From the NCBI RefSeq assembly GCF_001436755.1, contig NZ_AYZD01000001.1, positions 1 to 64,000 on the forward strand: a stretch of DNA of 64,000 nt, read 5' to 3'. The first letter of the stretch is position 1. Each line of letters opens with the position of its first letter. This document shows positions 25,223 to 34,454 of this stretch, piece after piece. The translations under genes were made by a program, and so were the position numbers. The notes under the pieces are model-generated. The model saw nothing but the letters and a program-made list of their open reading frames with translations. It had not been told where the DNA came from and did not search any database. The stretch comes from Liquorilactobacillus aquaticus DSM 21051 (GTDB lineage: Bacteria; Bacillota; Bacilli; Lactobacillales; Lactobacillaceae).

Positions 25223-27340
25223 TTAGTTTAATTTATACAACGTACTGCTTTGCCCACCCATTGATCCACCTGACGGTTGAGATTGATTGTTAGACATGCC
25301 CTTTTGACTACTGCTGTTAGGCTTCTTCATTCCACTAGGCCTTTGACCTCTCCCTGCCATTTTTTTGAATGAACCTCTAGGCGTTTGACCCTTCCGTCCA
25401 GTTGCAGACGAAGCTGTATCGGTATATTCTTTCGCCTTCACTTTGGTCCCATATTTTTTAACCCATTTGATAATCGAACTGCTTGTGGTTTTACCAGAAA
25501 GATAAAAATACTTAACTTTACCTTCTTTGACCATCTTTTTGAACTGTTTAAGTGAGATCGCATTATCTGTACCATTGTACCCACCAATTGTCATCACAGC
25601 TCTTTTTGTTTTAATAATATACGGTGCTGCTGTATTAGAGTCCATGGTTGCGAACATATATTTAGTATTCTTGGTGTTTTTCTCAAGATACTTGATCATT
25701 TTTGTACTGGCACTCTCACTCCCAAGTCCTCCGCTGGACTGGCCAGAACTGCTTAGCAAATCTGGTCCCGCCGACGGAATCGCATCAGATGCACCTGCTA
25801 ATGTAGGTGTCAAAGACCAGAATCCAGGTGCCAGTGCTAGAAATGCCACTGCTAAGGCTCCATAGATCAAACTCTTATGCTCATCTTGATAGAACATCGC
25901 CGAAAATGAAGCCACTGCTGTTCCGATAATAATTATCCAGCTAAGCCATGGATAATAACTATAAACATACCAAGCCTGCAAAGCAGCCGTAATCCAAAAA
26001 CCGGTTGCCAGCAGATATAATTGCCAGCGATCACGTTTCTCCTTCAATGATTCAATGAATGTCGTTACCCCGATAGCCGCTAAGACGGCCAGCGGTGGCG
26101 CAAGCATGATCATATAATATGGATGGAAAAAACTAGCAATACTGAAAAAACCAGCAACTGGAACAAGCCATCCTGCCCAGTAAAGCAACTGTTGCTGTTT
26201 CTGAGTTGTTTTCCACCACTTTTTCTGTCTTTTAACTTCATATAGATACGCTGCAATCAATCCGACAAGCGCTAGAGGAAACAGCCAACTGACTTGCTGT
26301 CCCAGTGCTTTTTGCAAGAGTCTAAATGGTCCAGCAGTACCAATATTAAACGCTCCGCCACCACCGCCTTGAGCCCCAGTCCCCTGCTTGCCACCCATTT
26401 GCTGACCGCCTTTGTTAGCGCTAGCAGTGATGCCCTTACCTCCAGGGGATTGCATCTTTTGGCTACCAGTTGGCTGGCCTTTCATTTTGCCTTGCGTTTG
26501 CTGCTTTTTCTGCGAATTACCCATTCCACTGAATCTTCCGCCAGTTCCAGTTGATTGTCCCAACAAACGCTGACTGCCATTATAGCCGAAAGCCAAATTT
26601 AAGACAGAATTATTTGATGAACTTCCAATGTAAGGACGTTTGGTGGAATTAGTTGAGTCGACAGCCAGCGGCCATAAGAGCGTAAAGGCCGTTACGGCTG
26701 CTGTTGCAACAAATAAATGTGCAATTTTTTTCTTCCAACCGGCTGTTGAAGCGATCCAATAGAAAAAATACATTGCGGGTAAAACCATGAAAGCTTGCAG
26801 CATTTTAATATTAAAAGCAATCCCAATTAGTGCAAACGCAATTGCCACAAGCCATGTTTTATGCTTTTTCACAGCCAACTGCAGAAGATATCCAGCTAGC
26901 AGTAAGAAGAAAACCAATGTCGCATCCATATTATTTGTACGTGAATCAGCGACAACGATCGGTGTAATTGTCATGAAAAAAGCACCTAAATTAGCGGCAA
27001 GCCTCCCAAAATAAGGACGCACCATCTTGTAAATCAAAGCAACTGAGCCGATTCCGAATAAAACTGAAGATAAAACAATACTCCAGCTATGCAACCCAAA
27101 AATTTTGACACTTGCGACCATAAACCATAATGCGACTGGGGGCTTATCGACGGTAATAAAACCCGCTGGATCAAAACTGGCATACCAGAAATTTTTCCAG
27201 CTCTTGCTCATACTGATAATAGCAGATGTATAAAAATCATTTGATGACCCAGCTTTCCAAATACTCCATCCGTATAGGAAAGCGGCAAGAACCAAAATAA
27301 CGATCAGCCACCCGTCGAATCGTTTTATCTTTTCTTTCAT
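25223..27340 (-). CDS. GT39-type membrane glycosyltransferase (ArnT/YkcB-like)
   Basis: A 705-residue polytopic protein with about 11-13 membrane helices. The N-terminal outer loop carries TVDKPPVALWFM, the acidic D-x-P region shared by GT39 and ArnT enzymes, which transfer sugars from polyprenyl-phosphate donors at the outer membrane face. Two low-complexity stretches, rich in Gly, Gln, Lys, Ser and Met, lie around residues 265-325 and 660-700. The C-terminal domain (MIKYLEKNTKNTKYMFATMD) resembles the extracellular part of YkcB-like proteins. It is a single-gene unit. The target (teichoic acid, glycan or protein) is unknown. Confidence 0.85.
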   Translation of the reverse strand: MKEKIKRFDGWLIVILVLAAFLYGWSIWKAGSSNDFYTSAIISMSKSWKNFWYASFDPAGFITVDKPPVALWFMVASVKIFGLHSWSIVLSSVLFGIGSVALIYKMVRPYFGRLAANLGAFFMTITPIVVADSRTNNMDATLVFFLLLAGYLLQLAVKKHKTWLVAIAFALIGIAFNIKMLQAFMVLPAMYFFYWIASTAGWKKKIAHLFVATAAVTAFTLLWPLAVDSTNSTKRPYIGSSSNNSVLNLAFGYNGSQRLLGQSTGTGGRFSGMGNSQKKQQTQGKMKGQPTGSQKMQSPGGKGITASANKGGQQMGGKQGTGAQGGGGGAFNIGTAGPFRLLQKALGQQVSWLFPLALVGLIAAYLYEVKRQKKWWKTTQKQQQLLYWAGWLVPVAGFFSIASFFHPYYMIMLAPPLAVLAAIGVTTFIESLKEKRDRWQLYLLATGFWITAALQAWYVYSYYPWLSWIIIIGTAVASFSAMFYQDEHKSLIYGALAVAFLALAPGFWSLTPTLAGASDAIPSAGPDLLSSSGQSSGGLGSESASTKMIKYLEKNTKNTKYMFATMDSNTAAPYIIKTKRAVMTIGGYNGTDNAISLKQFKKMVKEGKVKYFYLSGKTTSSSIIKWVKKYGTKVKAKEYTDTASSATGRKGQTPRGSFKKMAGRGQRPSGMKKPNSSSQKGMSNNQSQPSGGSMGGQSSTLYKLN

Positions 27341-27549
27341 ATAGTACTCACATCCCTCTCTCGTTCTGACTAAATACCTAATGGAAAACCGGCAGCTTGA
27401 ATGTGATAAACATATAAAGCTACTTACATAAGATTAAGCTTGCTTTTTTTAACTACTCTATATAAATCAATATTTTTTCTTTAAGAGTTATTAATTTTTT
27501 ATTTAGAGAGAAAGGCTGGGCTAATTTTCATTTCAAAAAAAACACAAAA

Positions 27550-27752
27550 AAACTTCCGCAAATCTCGATTGATTTGAACAAAAGCTTTTCTCTTAGCTTA
27601 GGTTCAAATCCGTCATAGTATGCAGAAGTTTACCTCTATGATAACTCTGGTAAAAAGCTTGATTAGGTTCGTACTGCTATTATGTGCGAATCTTTCATCG
27701 TTCTTTTCAATGGTGCATTCAACAGTAAAACTTTTACTGGAGCATTGCACTA
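27550..27752. other. Stem-loop-rich intergenic stretch
   Basis: An 82-base imperfect hairpin: AAACTTCCGCA 27550-27560 with TGCAGAAGTTT 27621-27631, and GATTTGAAC 27571-27579 with GTTCAAATC 27602-27610. A second dyad follows near 27713-27752, with GTGCA/TGCAC outside and CAGTAAAA/TTTTACTG inside. No gene is seen in 27341-27795. It could be a small RNA, a terminator pair or a miniature mobile-element remnant. Confidence 0.5.
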
Positions 27753-27795
27753 CACTAGCTTGCCATTTTTTTACCTGATTATATATATAACATGC

Positions 27796-28104
27796 TTAGT
27801 CCAGATAACTGCTGTGAAATAGTATAGAACCTCGGTTTGTTCCAATTGGCGCAATTTTATTCAGAATAGGTTCCAAGACATGATAAAAATCTGATGCTGC
27901 AGGAGTTAGACCATTCTTCATCGCTTCTAGCTGCAAACTAATAATTACTTTATTAACGACTGCAACAGTATATCTGTTCCGTTCTAAATCCGTCTTTGCC
28001 ATGAGCCCTATTTTTCTTTCCCGTTCTGAAATTTGAGGATCAAGTACAAAATTATACATTTTAGCTAGTATTTCCTGATTTTCTTTTTTTTCTTCTTTAA
28101 ACAT
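27796..28104 (-). CDS. Probable pediocin-type bacteriocin immunity protein
   Basis: A 102-residue, charged, helical cytoplasmic protein. The pattern LDPQISERERKIGLMAKTDLE followed by a predicted helical pair and a flexible C-terminus resembles enterocin A/pediocin immunity proteins, four-helix bundles that protect the cell from class IIa bacteriocins. ATG 28104 follows AGGAG at eight bases. No bacteriocin, leader peptide or export gene was found nearby, so it would be an orphan immunity gene. Assignment rests on remembered family pattern only. Confidence 0.55.
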   Translation of the reverse strand: MFKEEKKENQEILAKMYNFVLDPQISERERKIGLMAKTDLERNRYTVAVVNKVIISLQLEAMKNGLTPAASDFYHVLEPILNKIAPIGTNRGSILFHSSYLD

Positions 28105-28327
28105 TGTTATCACTCCTAGTTTTTAATATTTTCATCATTCAAAACGTACTGGTCATCTTCTTCAACTACCTAGATTACTACTCGTTTCAATACAATTCCA
28201 GTGTCTTTTCTTATACTGCAATCGTCTATGAATGACTCCTTTAAAAATTATTCTCTATTTTAGCTGATTAGTTAAAACACTCTTAAAATATAGTATGATA
28301 ACGCCTAGTCGTTTCGACACAAACAAA

Positions 28328-28362
28328 TAGGCTCCCAGCTAATGAAACTAGAAGCCTAAAAA
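28328..28362 (-). terminator. Possible terminator hairpin
   Basis: TAGGCT and AGCCTA form a stem whose minus-strand 3' side is followed by TTTGTTTG. It lies between the aldolase-like gene and the immunity-like gene. Confidence 0.4.
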
Positions 28363-28396
28363 GGTGTCTATTGATCGATTGGATTCTCTTTGGTAT

Positions 28397-28470
28397 AAAA
28401 AAGTTGCATGCATCACTCATTGTTTTTGCCGCATTGCCTTTGATGGCAAAACATACTAACCAACTTTTTT
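28397..28470. other. Long symmetric stem-loop
   Basis: AAAAAAGTTG (28397-28406) pairs perfectly with CAACTTTTTT (28461-28470), and inside it GTTTTTGCC (28422-28430) pairs with GGCAAAAC (28445-28452). With T runs on both strands it can serve as a bidirectional terminator, including for the aldolase-like gene. No gene is seen in 28114-28638. Confidence 0.6.
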
Positions 28471-28638
28471 TGCAAAAACACCATTGCTAATTTTCATATC
28501 CAAATTTGAGGAGCTAAATTTTGAATTATATTCGTAAATTACCAAAGATCATTTTTATATGATTGCCGGTTGCTCTCCCCCGAGCTAGAAACGATCCTTT
28601 TCATTCTTACGGTATCATTAAAGCAAGTTTTCAACTAT

Positions 28639-29322
28639 TCATCTTAAGTCTGCAATCGTCGTACTACCATATAGCGACTCCCAGTCCTTTTTAAAATCTG
28701 CAACAGCTGCTGAAATCAAGGGAACATTCAGGCCGGACTGAATTACGTCTGTTCCAATTGTAACGGCGTGAGCACCATTCTTAATTGCGGCCGTGACCTG
28801 CTCAACATTATGAAAGCTTGCCGCCAATATTTTTGTCTGACTCTTGCTTGCTTTGATTGCTTGCGCAAGCTCGGCAATTACTTGATCAGCTGCAATGTTC
28901 ATATTTTGCATTCGGTTATAATAAGGAGCAAGATAGTCAGCGTTCGCCGCCAATGCCAATTCCCCTTGAAAAACCGTATAGATTGCAGTCGCTGTAATAT
29001 GCAGCCCTTCACTTTTTAAAACTTTGATTGCAGCCAGTCCTTTTTCATCTGTTGGAATTTTTATATACACATCTTGATCGATTTCCGTTGTGATCCGATG
29101 TGCATCAGCAACGATTTCATCTACCGTTGACCCAACTACTTGAACATGTAACGCTTTATTCTTACCGATGACTTTGCGAATTTCACGCAAATGTTCAAAG
29201 AAATCAATCTTTCCTTCTTTTTTTACAATTGTTGGATTCGAGGTCACCCCGTTTAATGGCAGTGTTTCATTGTATCTTCTTATTTGATCCAAATTGACGG
29301 TATCCACTAATATTTCCATCAT
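28639..29322 (-). CDS. Transaldolase-like fructose-6-phosphate aldolase
   Basis: A 227-residue small transaldolase of the FSA/TalC type. The Schiff-base lysine is Lys88 in DVYIKIPTDEKG, and GVTSNPTI and AVTIGTDVI are the other family motifs. FSA enzymes cleave fructose-6-phosphate or 1-deoxy analogues to glyceraldehyde-3-phosphate and a three-carbon ketone. It is 62 bases downstream of the glycyl radical enzyme gene on the same strand, an association also seen around E. coli pflD and fsaB. Its real substrate may be the product of that radical enzyme rather than fructose-6-phosphate. Confidence 0.85.
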   Translation of the reverse strand: MMEILVDTVNLDQIRRYNETLPLNGVTSNPTIVKKEGKIDFFEHLREIRKVIGKNKALHVQVVGSTVDEIVADAHRITTEIDQDVYIKIPTDEKGLAAIKVLKSEGLHITATAIYTVFQGELALAANADYLAPYYNRMQNMNIAADQVIAELAQAIKASKSQTKILAASFHNVEQVTAAIKNGAHAVTIGTDVIQSGLNVPLISAAVADFKKDWESLYGSTTIADLR

Positions 29323-29384
29323 ACTTCCCTCTCTTTTAACATAGCATTTACGAATTTTGTTTTGTTATGATCGATTCGATATTA

Positions 29385-31835
29385 CTAAATAGTTTGTTCC
29401 GTTCGTTCAATAATATCATCCTGCGTTTCTTTAGATAAGCCGACAAAAAATGCAGAATAACCGGCCACACGCACAATTAGATCTCGGTGTTTATCTGGAT
29501 TTTTTTGTGCATCAATTAGCGTTTCTCGATCAACAACGTTATATTGAACATGATAACCATGAAGGCGATTGAAGAATGTACGCAACAGCATTACCAGTTT
29601 TTCACAGTTAACAACACTGCGCAAAATTTGTGGTGACATCTTTTGATTCAATAGAACTCCTCCGATAATAGCCTTCGTATCTAGCTTAGAGACCGACTTA
29701 AAAACCGCTGTTGGGCCTTCTGTATCCAGCGCATGCTCTGGTGAACATCCTTCAGCTAATGGTGTTCGTGCAAATCGTCCATCTGGTGTCGCCAGTGTGC
29801 TGTGACCTTGGCCCACGTTGGCTGAAATCGAAGAGGTTCCAGCATAGCGCCCCCCACCGATCGGACCCCTGCCATACCGAGTATTTTTATACTTCGAAAT
29901 TTCATTGATATAAGGTTGATATGCGTCAACGATCAGTTGGTCTACCTCATCAATATCATTGCCATATTTTGGTGCATCATTGATCAGCATTTGCCGTATT
30001 TTTTCTTGTCCTTGCCCTTGATAATTTTCTTGTAACGCTTGCCATAATTGATTGGAGGTGATACATTGCTCTTCAAACACCAGTTTCTTAATGGCTGCCA
30101 ATGAATCAGCTAAATTAGCAATTCCCACTTGCAAGCCACTGATGAAATCATAGATTGCTCCACCTTCCTTGAGCGTTTTTCCACGTCCAATACAATCTTC
30201 AGTCAGCACAGAACACAAAATATCTGGATAGTTTTGTTCTAGGGCCAAATCGCAGCTATTTTCAATGATGACGCTTTGACGTGTGATCTCTCTTAAAGAC
30301 TTATCCCACGCCTTCATTAGATCTTCATAAGACTTCATTTCTGTAAAGTGACCATAATTTGGCAACAACTGTTTCCCAGATTCAGGATCCTTACCACCAT
30401 TCATAACAATCAGCAATGTCCGTGGAAAATTAACAAAACTCATTCCGGTACACCGATATCCCCATTTTCCGGGTACAGCTGTCTCAACACATCCAATAGC
30501 ACTATAGTTATAAGCGTCTTCTTTTTTTATCCCACGTGCAATAAATGATGGAATTATAACCTCATCATTATTAAAGGCTGGCATTCCCAAACCTTTTTTG
30601 ATTACCTCAATGCACTGGCGCATGAAATGATCGCTAAGCCCGCGATGATATCGCACTGTTAAATTAGGTTGTGGCAGATGGGCTTGAACAATCGCATTCA
30701 AGATAAGGTATGAGGTTGGATTAACCGCATCATCTCCATTTTTAGTTTGTCCCCCAATCGTAATATTTTGGTACAAAGGACTGCCTGCGGAAAATTCAGT
30801 ATGTGCCCATGATCGAACTTTGTTGATAGTTAAAGTCTTAAGGCATAGGTTTGTCAGCAACTCAACTGCCTCTTTCTTGTTAATTCTGCCAGCTGCCAAA
30901 TCTCTTTCGTAAAATGGATTAAGGTACTGGTCTAAACGTCCGTAAGAAACTGAATGTCCATTGGATTCTATTTGAAGGACTAGATGAGTTAACCATATTG
31001 ATTGGACCGCCTCTTGATAAGTATCCGCCGGATGATAAGGTACTTTGCGCAAAATTCGCGCCATCTCCACTAATTCAACTCTCCGTTTCTTTTCAGTCAC
31101 TTTAGCCGCTTGCTTTTCAGCCAATTCTGCATATCTTTTCGCGAATCCTTTAACTGCTTTGATGACAATCAAACTCGCTTGGTAAAAATAAAGCTTTTTC
31201 TGCTGACTAATATCAGTAAGATCTAGCCTTGCCAGCAGTGTTTTAACTTTTTTTTCATATGAAATCAAGCCTTGATTGATAACAGTTTCGTAATTTACAG
31301 CAATGTGTCCATCACCAGAAGTAATATTTCCGTCAGCCCCGATCAATCCCAAATCATAAAAAACTCGGCTTTGTGGTGGAAAAGAAGCATATCCTCGATC
31401 CTCTAATGTATTGTGTTTCCAGAAAGGTGCGATTTCTCGTAATTGCTCTTTAGCCTGCTCCGTAATATAAAACACATCCCCGGAACGCTTTTCGAAGATA
31501 TCCAACTCTTCGATGACCCAGTTCATCGAGTATTCTGGAAAAACCGGAGCCCAACGATTATGTGATGCCTGATTTCCTGCCAAGAGTGTATCCTTCTCAA
31601 TATAAATCGTCATGTTTTTTAAAATATGTTCTAAAACACGTGCCCTAATAATATCAACTTGATGATCTTGATATTGTTTGTATGCTTCTGTTGTTAATAT
31701 CGCTTTTTCTGGATCAATATATGGTTTAGCAGCAAGAATAGACTCACGATAGTTATGCATTTTAAGAGTTAGTTCGCCAAAATCTCCGACTTTTTGTCCG
31801 AATACTTCCTGATCTGCAGTAATTGTTGGACTCAT
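29385..31835 (-). CDS. Dehydratase-type glycyl radical enzyme (PflD/YbiW-like)
   Basis: An 816-residue glycyl radical enzyme. The radical glycine is Gly792 in IVRVAGYSAFFVGL near the C-terminus. The thiyl cysteine is Cys449 in YSAIGCVETAVPGK, with Glu451 in the C-x-E arrangement of the eliminase/dehydratase class; pyruvate formate-lyases instead have Cys-Cys. It is therefore not a second PFL. Substrates in the class include glycerol, propanediol, choline, hydroxyproline and sugar phosphates; no microcompartment genes are present. The ATG follows AAGGAGG. It is oxygen-sensitive by family and is co-directional with its activase and an FSA-like aldolase. Confidence 0.9.
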   Translation of the reverse strand: MSPTITADQEVFGQKVGDFGELTLKMHNYRESILAAKPYIDPEKAILTTEAYKQYQDHQVDIIRARVLEHILKNMTIYIEKDTLLAGNQASHNRWAPVFPEYSMNWVIEELDIFEKRSGDVFYITEQAKEQLREIAPFWKHNTLEDRGYASFPPQSRVFYDLGLIGADGNITSGDGHIAVNYETVINQGLISYEKKVKTLLARLDLTDISQQKKLYFYQASLIVIKAVKGFAKRYAELAEKQAAKVTEKKRRVELVEMARILRKVPYHPADTYQEAVQSIWLTHLVLQIESNGHSVSYGRLDQYLNPFYERDLAAGRINKKEAVELLTNLCLKTLTINKVRSWAHTEFSAGSPLYQNITIGGQTKNGDDAVNPTSYLILNAIVQAHLPQPNLTVRYHRGLSDHFMRQCIEVIKKGLGMPAFNNDEVIIPSFIARGIKKEDAYNYSAIGCVETAVPGKWGYRCTGMSFVNFPRTLLIVMNGGKDPESGKQLLPNYGHFTEMKSYEDLMKAWDKSLREITRQSVIIENSCDLALEQNYPDILCSVLTEDCIGRGKTLKEGGAIYDFISGLQVGIANLADSLAAIKKLVFEEQCITSNQLWQALQENYQGQGQEKIRQMLINDAPKYGNDIDEVDQLIVDAYQPYINEISKYKNTRYGRGPIGGGRYAGTSSISANVGQGHSTLATPDGRFARTPLAEGCSPEHALDTEGPTAVFKSVSKLDTKAIIGGVLLNQKMSPQILRSVVNCEKLVMLLRTFFNRLHGYHVQYNVVDRETLIDAQKNPDKHRDLIVRVAGYSAFFVGLSKETQDDIIERTEQTI

Positions 31836-31962
31836 TTTAGATAACCTCCTTGAATTTTATTAGGCGCAAATACAAAAACTTCATAGATTAATTCCACTAT
31901 CAGTACTTCACCCGCAACCGCTCTAAACAAATTTTTTGACAGCTTGACTGTCCCAGCAGTAT

Positions 31963-32769
31963 CTACCATCCATTTATTTTGGCTTTCACCCCTGCTTCTT
32001 GTAACGTTTTTTGATATTCCAATAAATCGTCTGTATGAAGTTGCGCCTTGTCTTTTAATGTATATATTCTTCCCAGTTCCGCATACTTTTTTAAGCCGAA
32101 CTGATGAAAAGGCAGTAACTCAACTTCTTTGACACCAAGTTTCTTGAAAAGCTTGCCAAATTGAATTGCATCTTCATTGGTATAATTAAACCGCGGAATG
32201 ACTGGTATCCTAATACAATAGTTTTTGCCGGAAGCAATCAAAGTTTTCATGTTTTTCAAGATCAATTTATTGCTTCCGCCAGTGCCTTTTTTATGCCGCA
32301 GTGAGTCCCATTGCTTACAGTCAAAATAAATCAGATCCATATAAGTATAAAACGCATTGAAAACATCCGCCTTGGCAAAACCAGTAGTTTCACATGCTAG
32401 ATGAATCCCGCGTGCCTTGACTGCCTTAGCGAGTTCAATCGCAAAGGGGGCTTGAAACAAAACCTCTCCACCTGAAAATGTTACACCACCATTCGACTCA
32501 TCATAGAAATCTTTATCCTGCATGATGATTTCCATCAGTTCAGCAACTGTTTTATATTCTCCAACGATTGTGTTGCAATTTTTTGCTTCATCAAACATCT
32601 TTTCAGGTCTTTTCTTCTGAGATTCTGGATTTGAACACCAGGCACAGCGTAGAGGACATCCTTTAAAAAAAATAACTGTTCTGATCCCTGGTCCATCATT
32701 TAGGCTGAACTTTTGCACATTAAATATTAAACCGGTTCTTGTCTCATTAATTTTTTGCTTTGTTGGCAT
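31963..32769 (-). CDS. Glycyl radical enzyme activating enzyme, short form
   Basis: A 268-residue radical-SAM activase. GCPLRCAWC gives the Cx3Cx2C cluster site, GGVTFSGGE the SAM-binding GGE motif, and GPGIRTVIFFKG the typical activase N-terminus. Most activases of dehydratase-type enzymes have an inserted ferredoxin-like domain with two extra four-iron clusters; here that region holds only one cysteine (KNCN), so the insertion is missing, as in PflA. It uses SAM to install the glycyl radical on the enzyme encoded next. GGAGG precedes ATG 32769. Confidence 0.88.
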   Translation of the reverse strand: MPTKQKINETRTGLIFNVQKFSLNDGPGIRTVIFFKGCPLRCAWCSNPESQKKRPEKMFDEAKNCNTIVGEYKTVAELMEIIMQDKDFYDESNGGVTFSGGEVLFQAPFAIELAKAVKARGIHLACETTGFAKADVFNAFYTYMDLIYFDCKQWDSLRHKKGTGGSNKLILKNMKTLIASGKNYCIRIPVIPRFNYTNEDAIQFGKLFKKLGVKEVELLPFHQFGLKKYAELGRIYTLKDKAQLHTDDLLEYQKTLQEAGVKAKINGW

Positions 32770-32793
32770 AGTGTTCCTCCTTTTGATCAGAAA

Positions 32794-32888
32794 ATTATAT
32801 TTTTTGGCTTTAATAAACGAGCACTTTTTCTGACCTATAGTTTTTGCTCAGCCAAATATTTTTGTTTTATATACAAATAAGGTATAAT
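32794..32888. promoter_or_regulatory. Divergent promoters of activase and SorC-type genes
   Basis: A TATAAT box on the minus strand (32794-32799) faces the activase gene, and another on the plus strand (32883-32888) faces the regulator gene. Neither -35 box is strong, which fits activator or repressor control. The regulator leader (32889-32980) contains an AAGCA/TGCTT hairpin. Confidence 0.5.
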
Positions 32889-32980
32889 TCAAATGCTGAA
32901 GCAATCCTGCTGCTTAAAGCTTTTAGATGTGCTCTGCGCGCATTAGAGTCCTTAAGCATCCTAGTTTAAAAGAATAAGAG

Positions 32981-33937
32981 ATGAATATTATGAATGCGGC
33001 TAAGCGAGAATTATTAGCGCGGATTGCCTATCTTTACTACATAAAAAAATACAGCCAAAAACAGATCTCCCAAGAATTAGGCATTTATCGAACAACTGTC
33101 AGTCGTTTTTTACAACAAGCTCAACGTGAGAATATTGTTTCCGTTCAAATCAATGGTTTTGATACTAGCACTTTTGAATTGGAAGTAGAGCTTAAAAGAT
33201 TGGGCCATTTAAAAAATGTATTAATTGCCGAAAGCGGCACACAAGATCACAATCTGCTTGCTGCTAAAGCAGCACAATACTTACGCCAGATTATTTTTCC
33301 AGAAGCAACTGTCGGTTTTGCATGGGGCAACACTTTGGCAGGAATGGTCGGACAACTGCATAATTTTAAAAAAACCAATGCCCTCTTTGTTCCGCTAGTG
33401 GGTGGCCCAAGTGTCACTAACAGTGGTTATCACGTTAATGGAATTATCTACGATTTTGCCCGTCAGCTCGGCGGCGAAAGTCTGTATATTGACAAACCAG
33501 TCATTCAAACGTCACGTTACGACTGTGCTCAATTTGTTTCTTCACCTCGTTTTGAACCAATTAGACGTTCTTGGAATAATTTAGATATTGCTTTTGTTGG
33601 AATCGGTGGTCCGTTAACAGGATATTCAAGCCGCTGGCGGAATTTATTGACCGCAAAAGACATCACATTTTTGAAAGAACGCAAGGCCATCGGTGATTGT
33701 TGTTGCACTTTTTTCGACAAAGATGGTAAAATTCTTCGAGGAGAGACACTTGAGCGAACAATTGGGATTCCACTGCAGACCCTTCAAAAGACAAAAACTG
33801 TGGTTGGAGTAGCACGTTCATTGACCAAAGTTCCTTCAATTGCCGCCCTACTGAAATTAAACGTTCTTGATGTTTTGATTACTGATAAAGAAACTGGACT
33901 CAAACTTCTGACAGTTTTAAGAGAACAAAAATCGTAG
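32981..33937 (+). CDS. SorC-family sugar-responsive regulator
   Basis: A 318-residue protein. The N-terminal helix-turn-helix reads YSQKQISQELGIYRTTVSRFLQQA, followed by a SorC/DeoR-type effector domain with VGFAWGNTLAGMV and a long sugar-phosphate-isomerase-like core. SorC regulators bind phosphorylated sugars or related metabolites. The start is ATG 32981 or, nine bases later, ATG 32990; neither has a strong ribosome binding site. It diverges from the activase-GRE-aldolase genes and is their likely regulator, pointing to a sugar-phosphate-like substrate. Confidence 0.85.
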   Translation: MNIMNAAKRELLARIAYLYYIKKYSQKQISQELGIYRTTVSRFLQQAQRENIVSVQINGFDTSTFELEVELKRLGHLKNVLIAESGTQDHNLLAAKAAQYLRQIIFPEATVGFAWGNTLAGMVGQLHNFKKTNALFVPLVGGPSVTNSGYHVNGIIYDFARQLGGESLYIDKPVIQTSRYDCAQFVSSPRFEPIRRSWNNLDIAFVGIGGPLTGYSSRWRNLLTAKDITFLKERKAIGDCCCTFFDKDGKILRGETLERTIGIPLQTLQKTKTVVGVARSLTKVPSIAALLKLNVLDVLITDKETGLKLLTVLREQKS

Positions 33938-34327
33938 TGAAAAAAAGACGTTGTATACCACTAATCACACCTTTGATTTGCTTGAATATCAAACCAATAT
34001 TTTTTTAAATTATCAACTAGCTTTAAGCAAACACTTGAGTCAGTCTCCTTTCCGCCTTTTTTCGGCCTTGAGAAAGCGATACCATTTGATTAAAGTATAA
34101 TTTTTGTTGCTCTCCTTAGCAACTATAAACGGCGCTCAAAAAAGGCTAACTATCCCCTAACTTTAAAACAAACATTGTTATTTCAGTGGTTGAGCTCTCT
34201 TTAGCTGTTTTACGGATTACCATGAATGTGCACAAAAGTGCAAAATCAAAAAATATTTGAACATTAACAGATAAGACATTACCAAAATGCATTCTACAAC
34301 GCACTAATTGATACTAAGTTTTTGACA

Positions 34328-34366
34328 AAAAAAAGACCCCCAAGACATTGAAGTCTGAGAGCCTCT
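34328..34366 (-). terminator. Intrinsic terminator after murI
   Basis: Minus-strand stem around AGAC/GTCT extended by CTCTC/GGGGG pairs, followed by eight T residues. The rest of 33938-34454 shows only a small TTGCT/AGCAA hairpin near 34110 and no gene. Confidence 0.75.
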
Positions 34367-34454
34367 AACCTAAAGATAATCGGATGCGGTGTTGTCATGT
34401 TCCATTTATATACTAAATAATTGGTTATACCTGTGCAGGTACTCTAAACACTTA

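Noticed and set aside
29385-31835. Second pyruvate formate-lyase
   Set aside because: The active site has a single cysteine in GCVE rather than the Cys-Cys pair of PFL.
34413-34429. A 17-base match (CTAAATAATTGGTTATA) to 62398-62414
   Set aside because: It is AT-rich, its flanks do not match, and one such match in 64 kb of AT-rich DNA can arise by chance.
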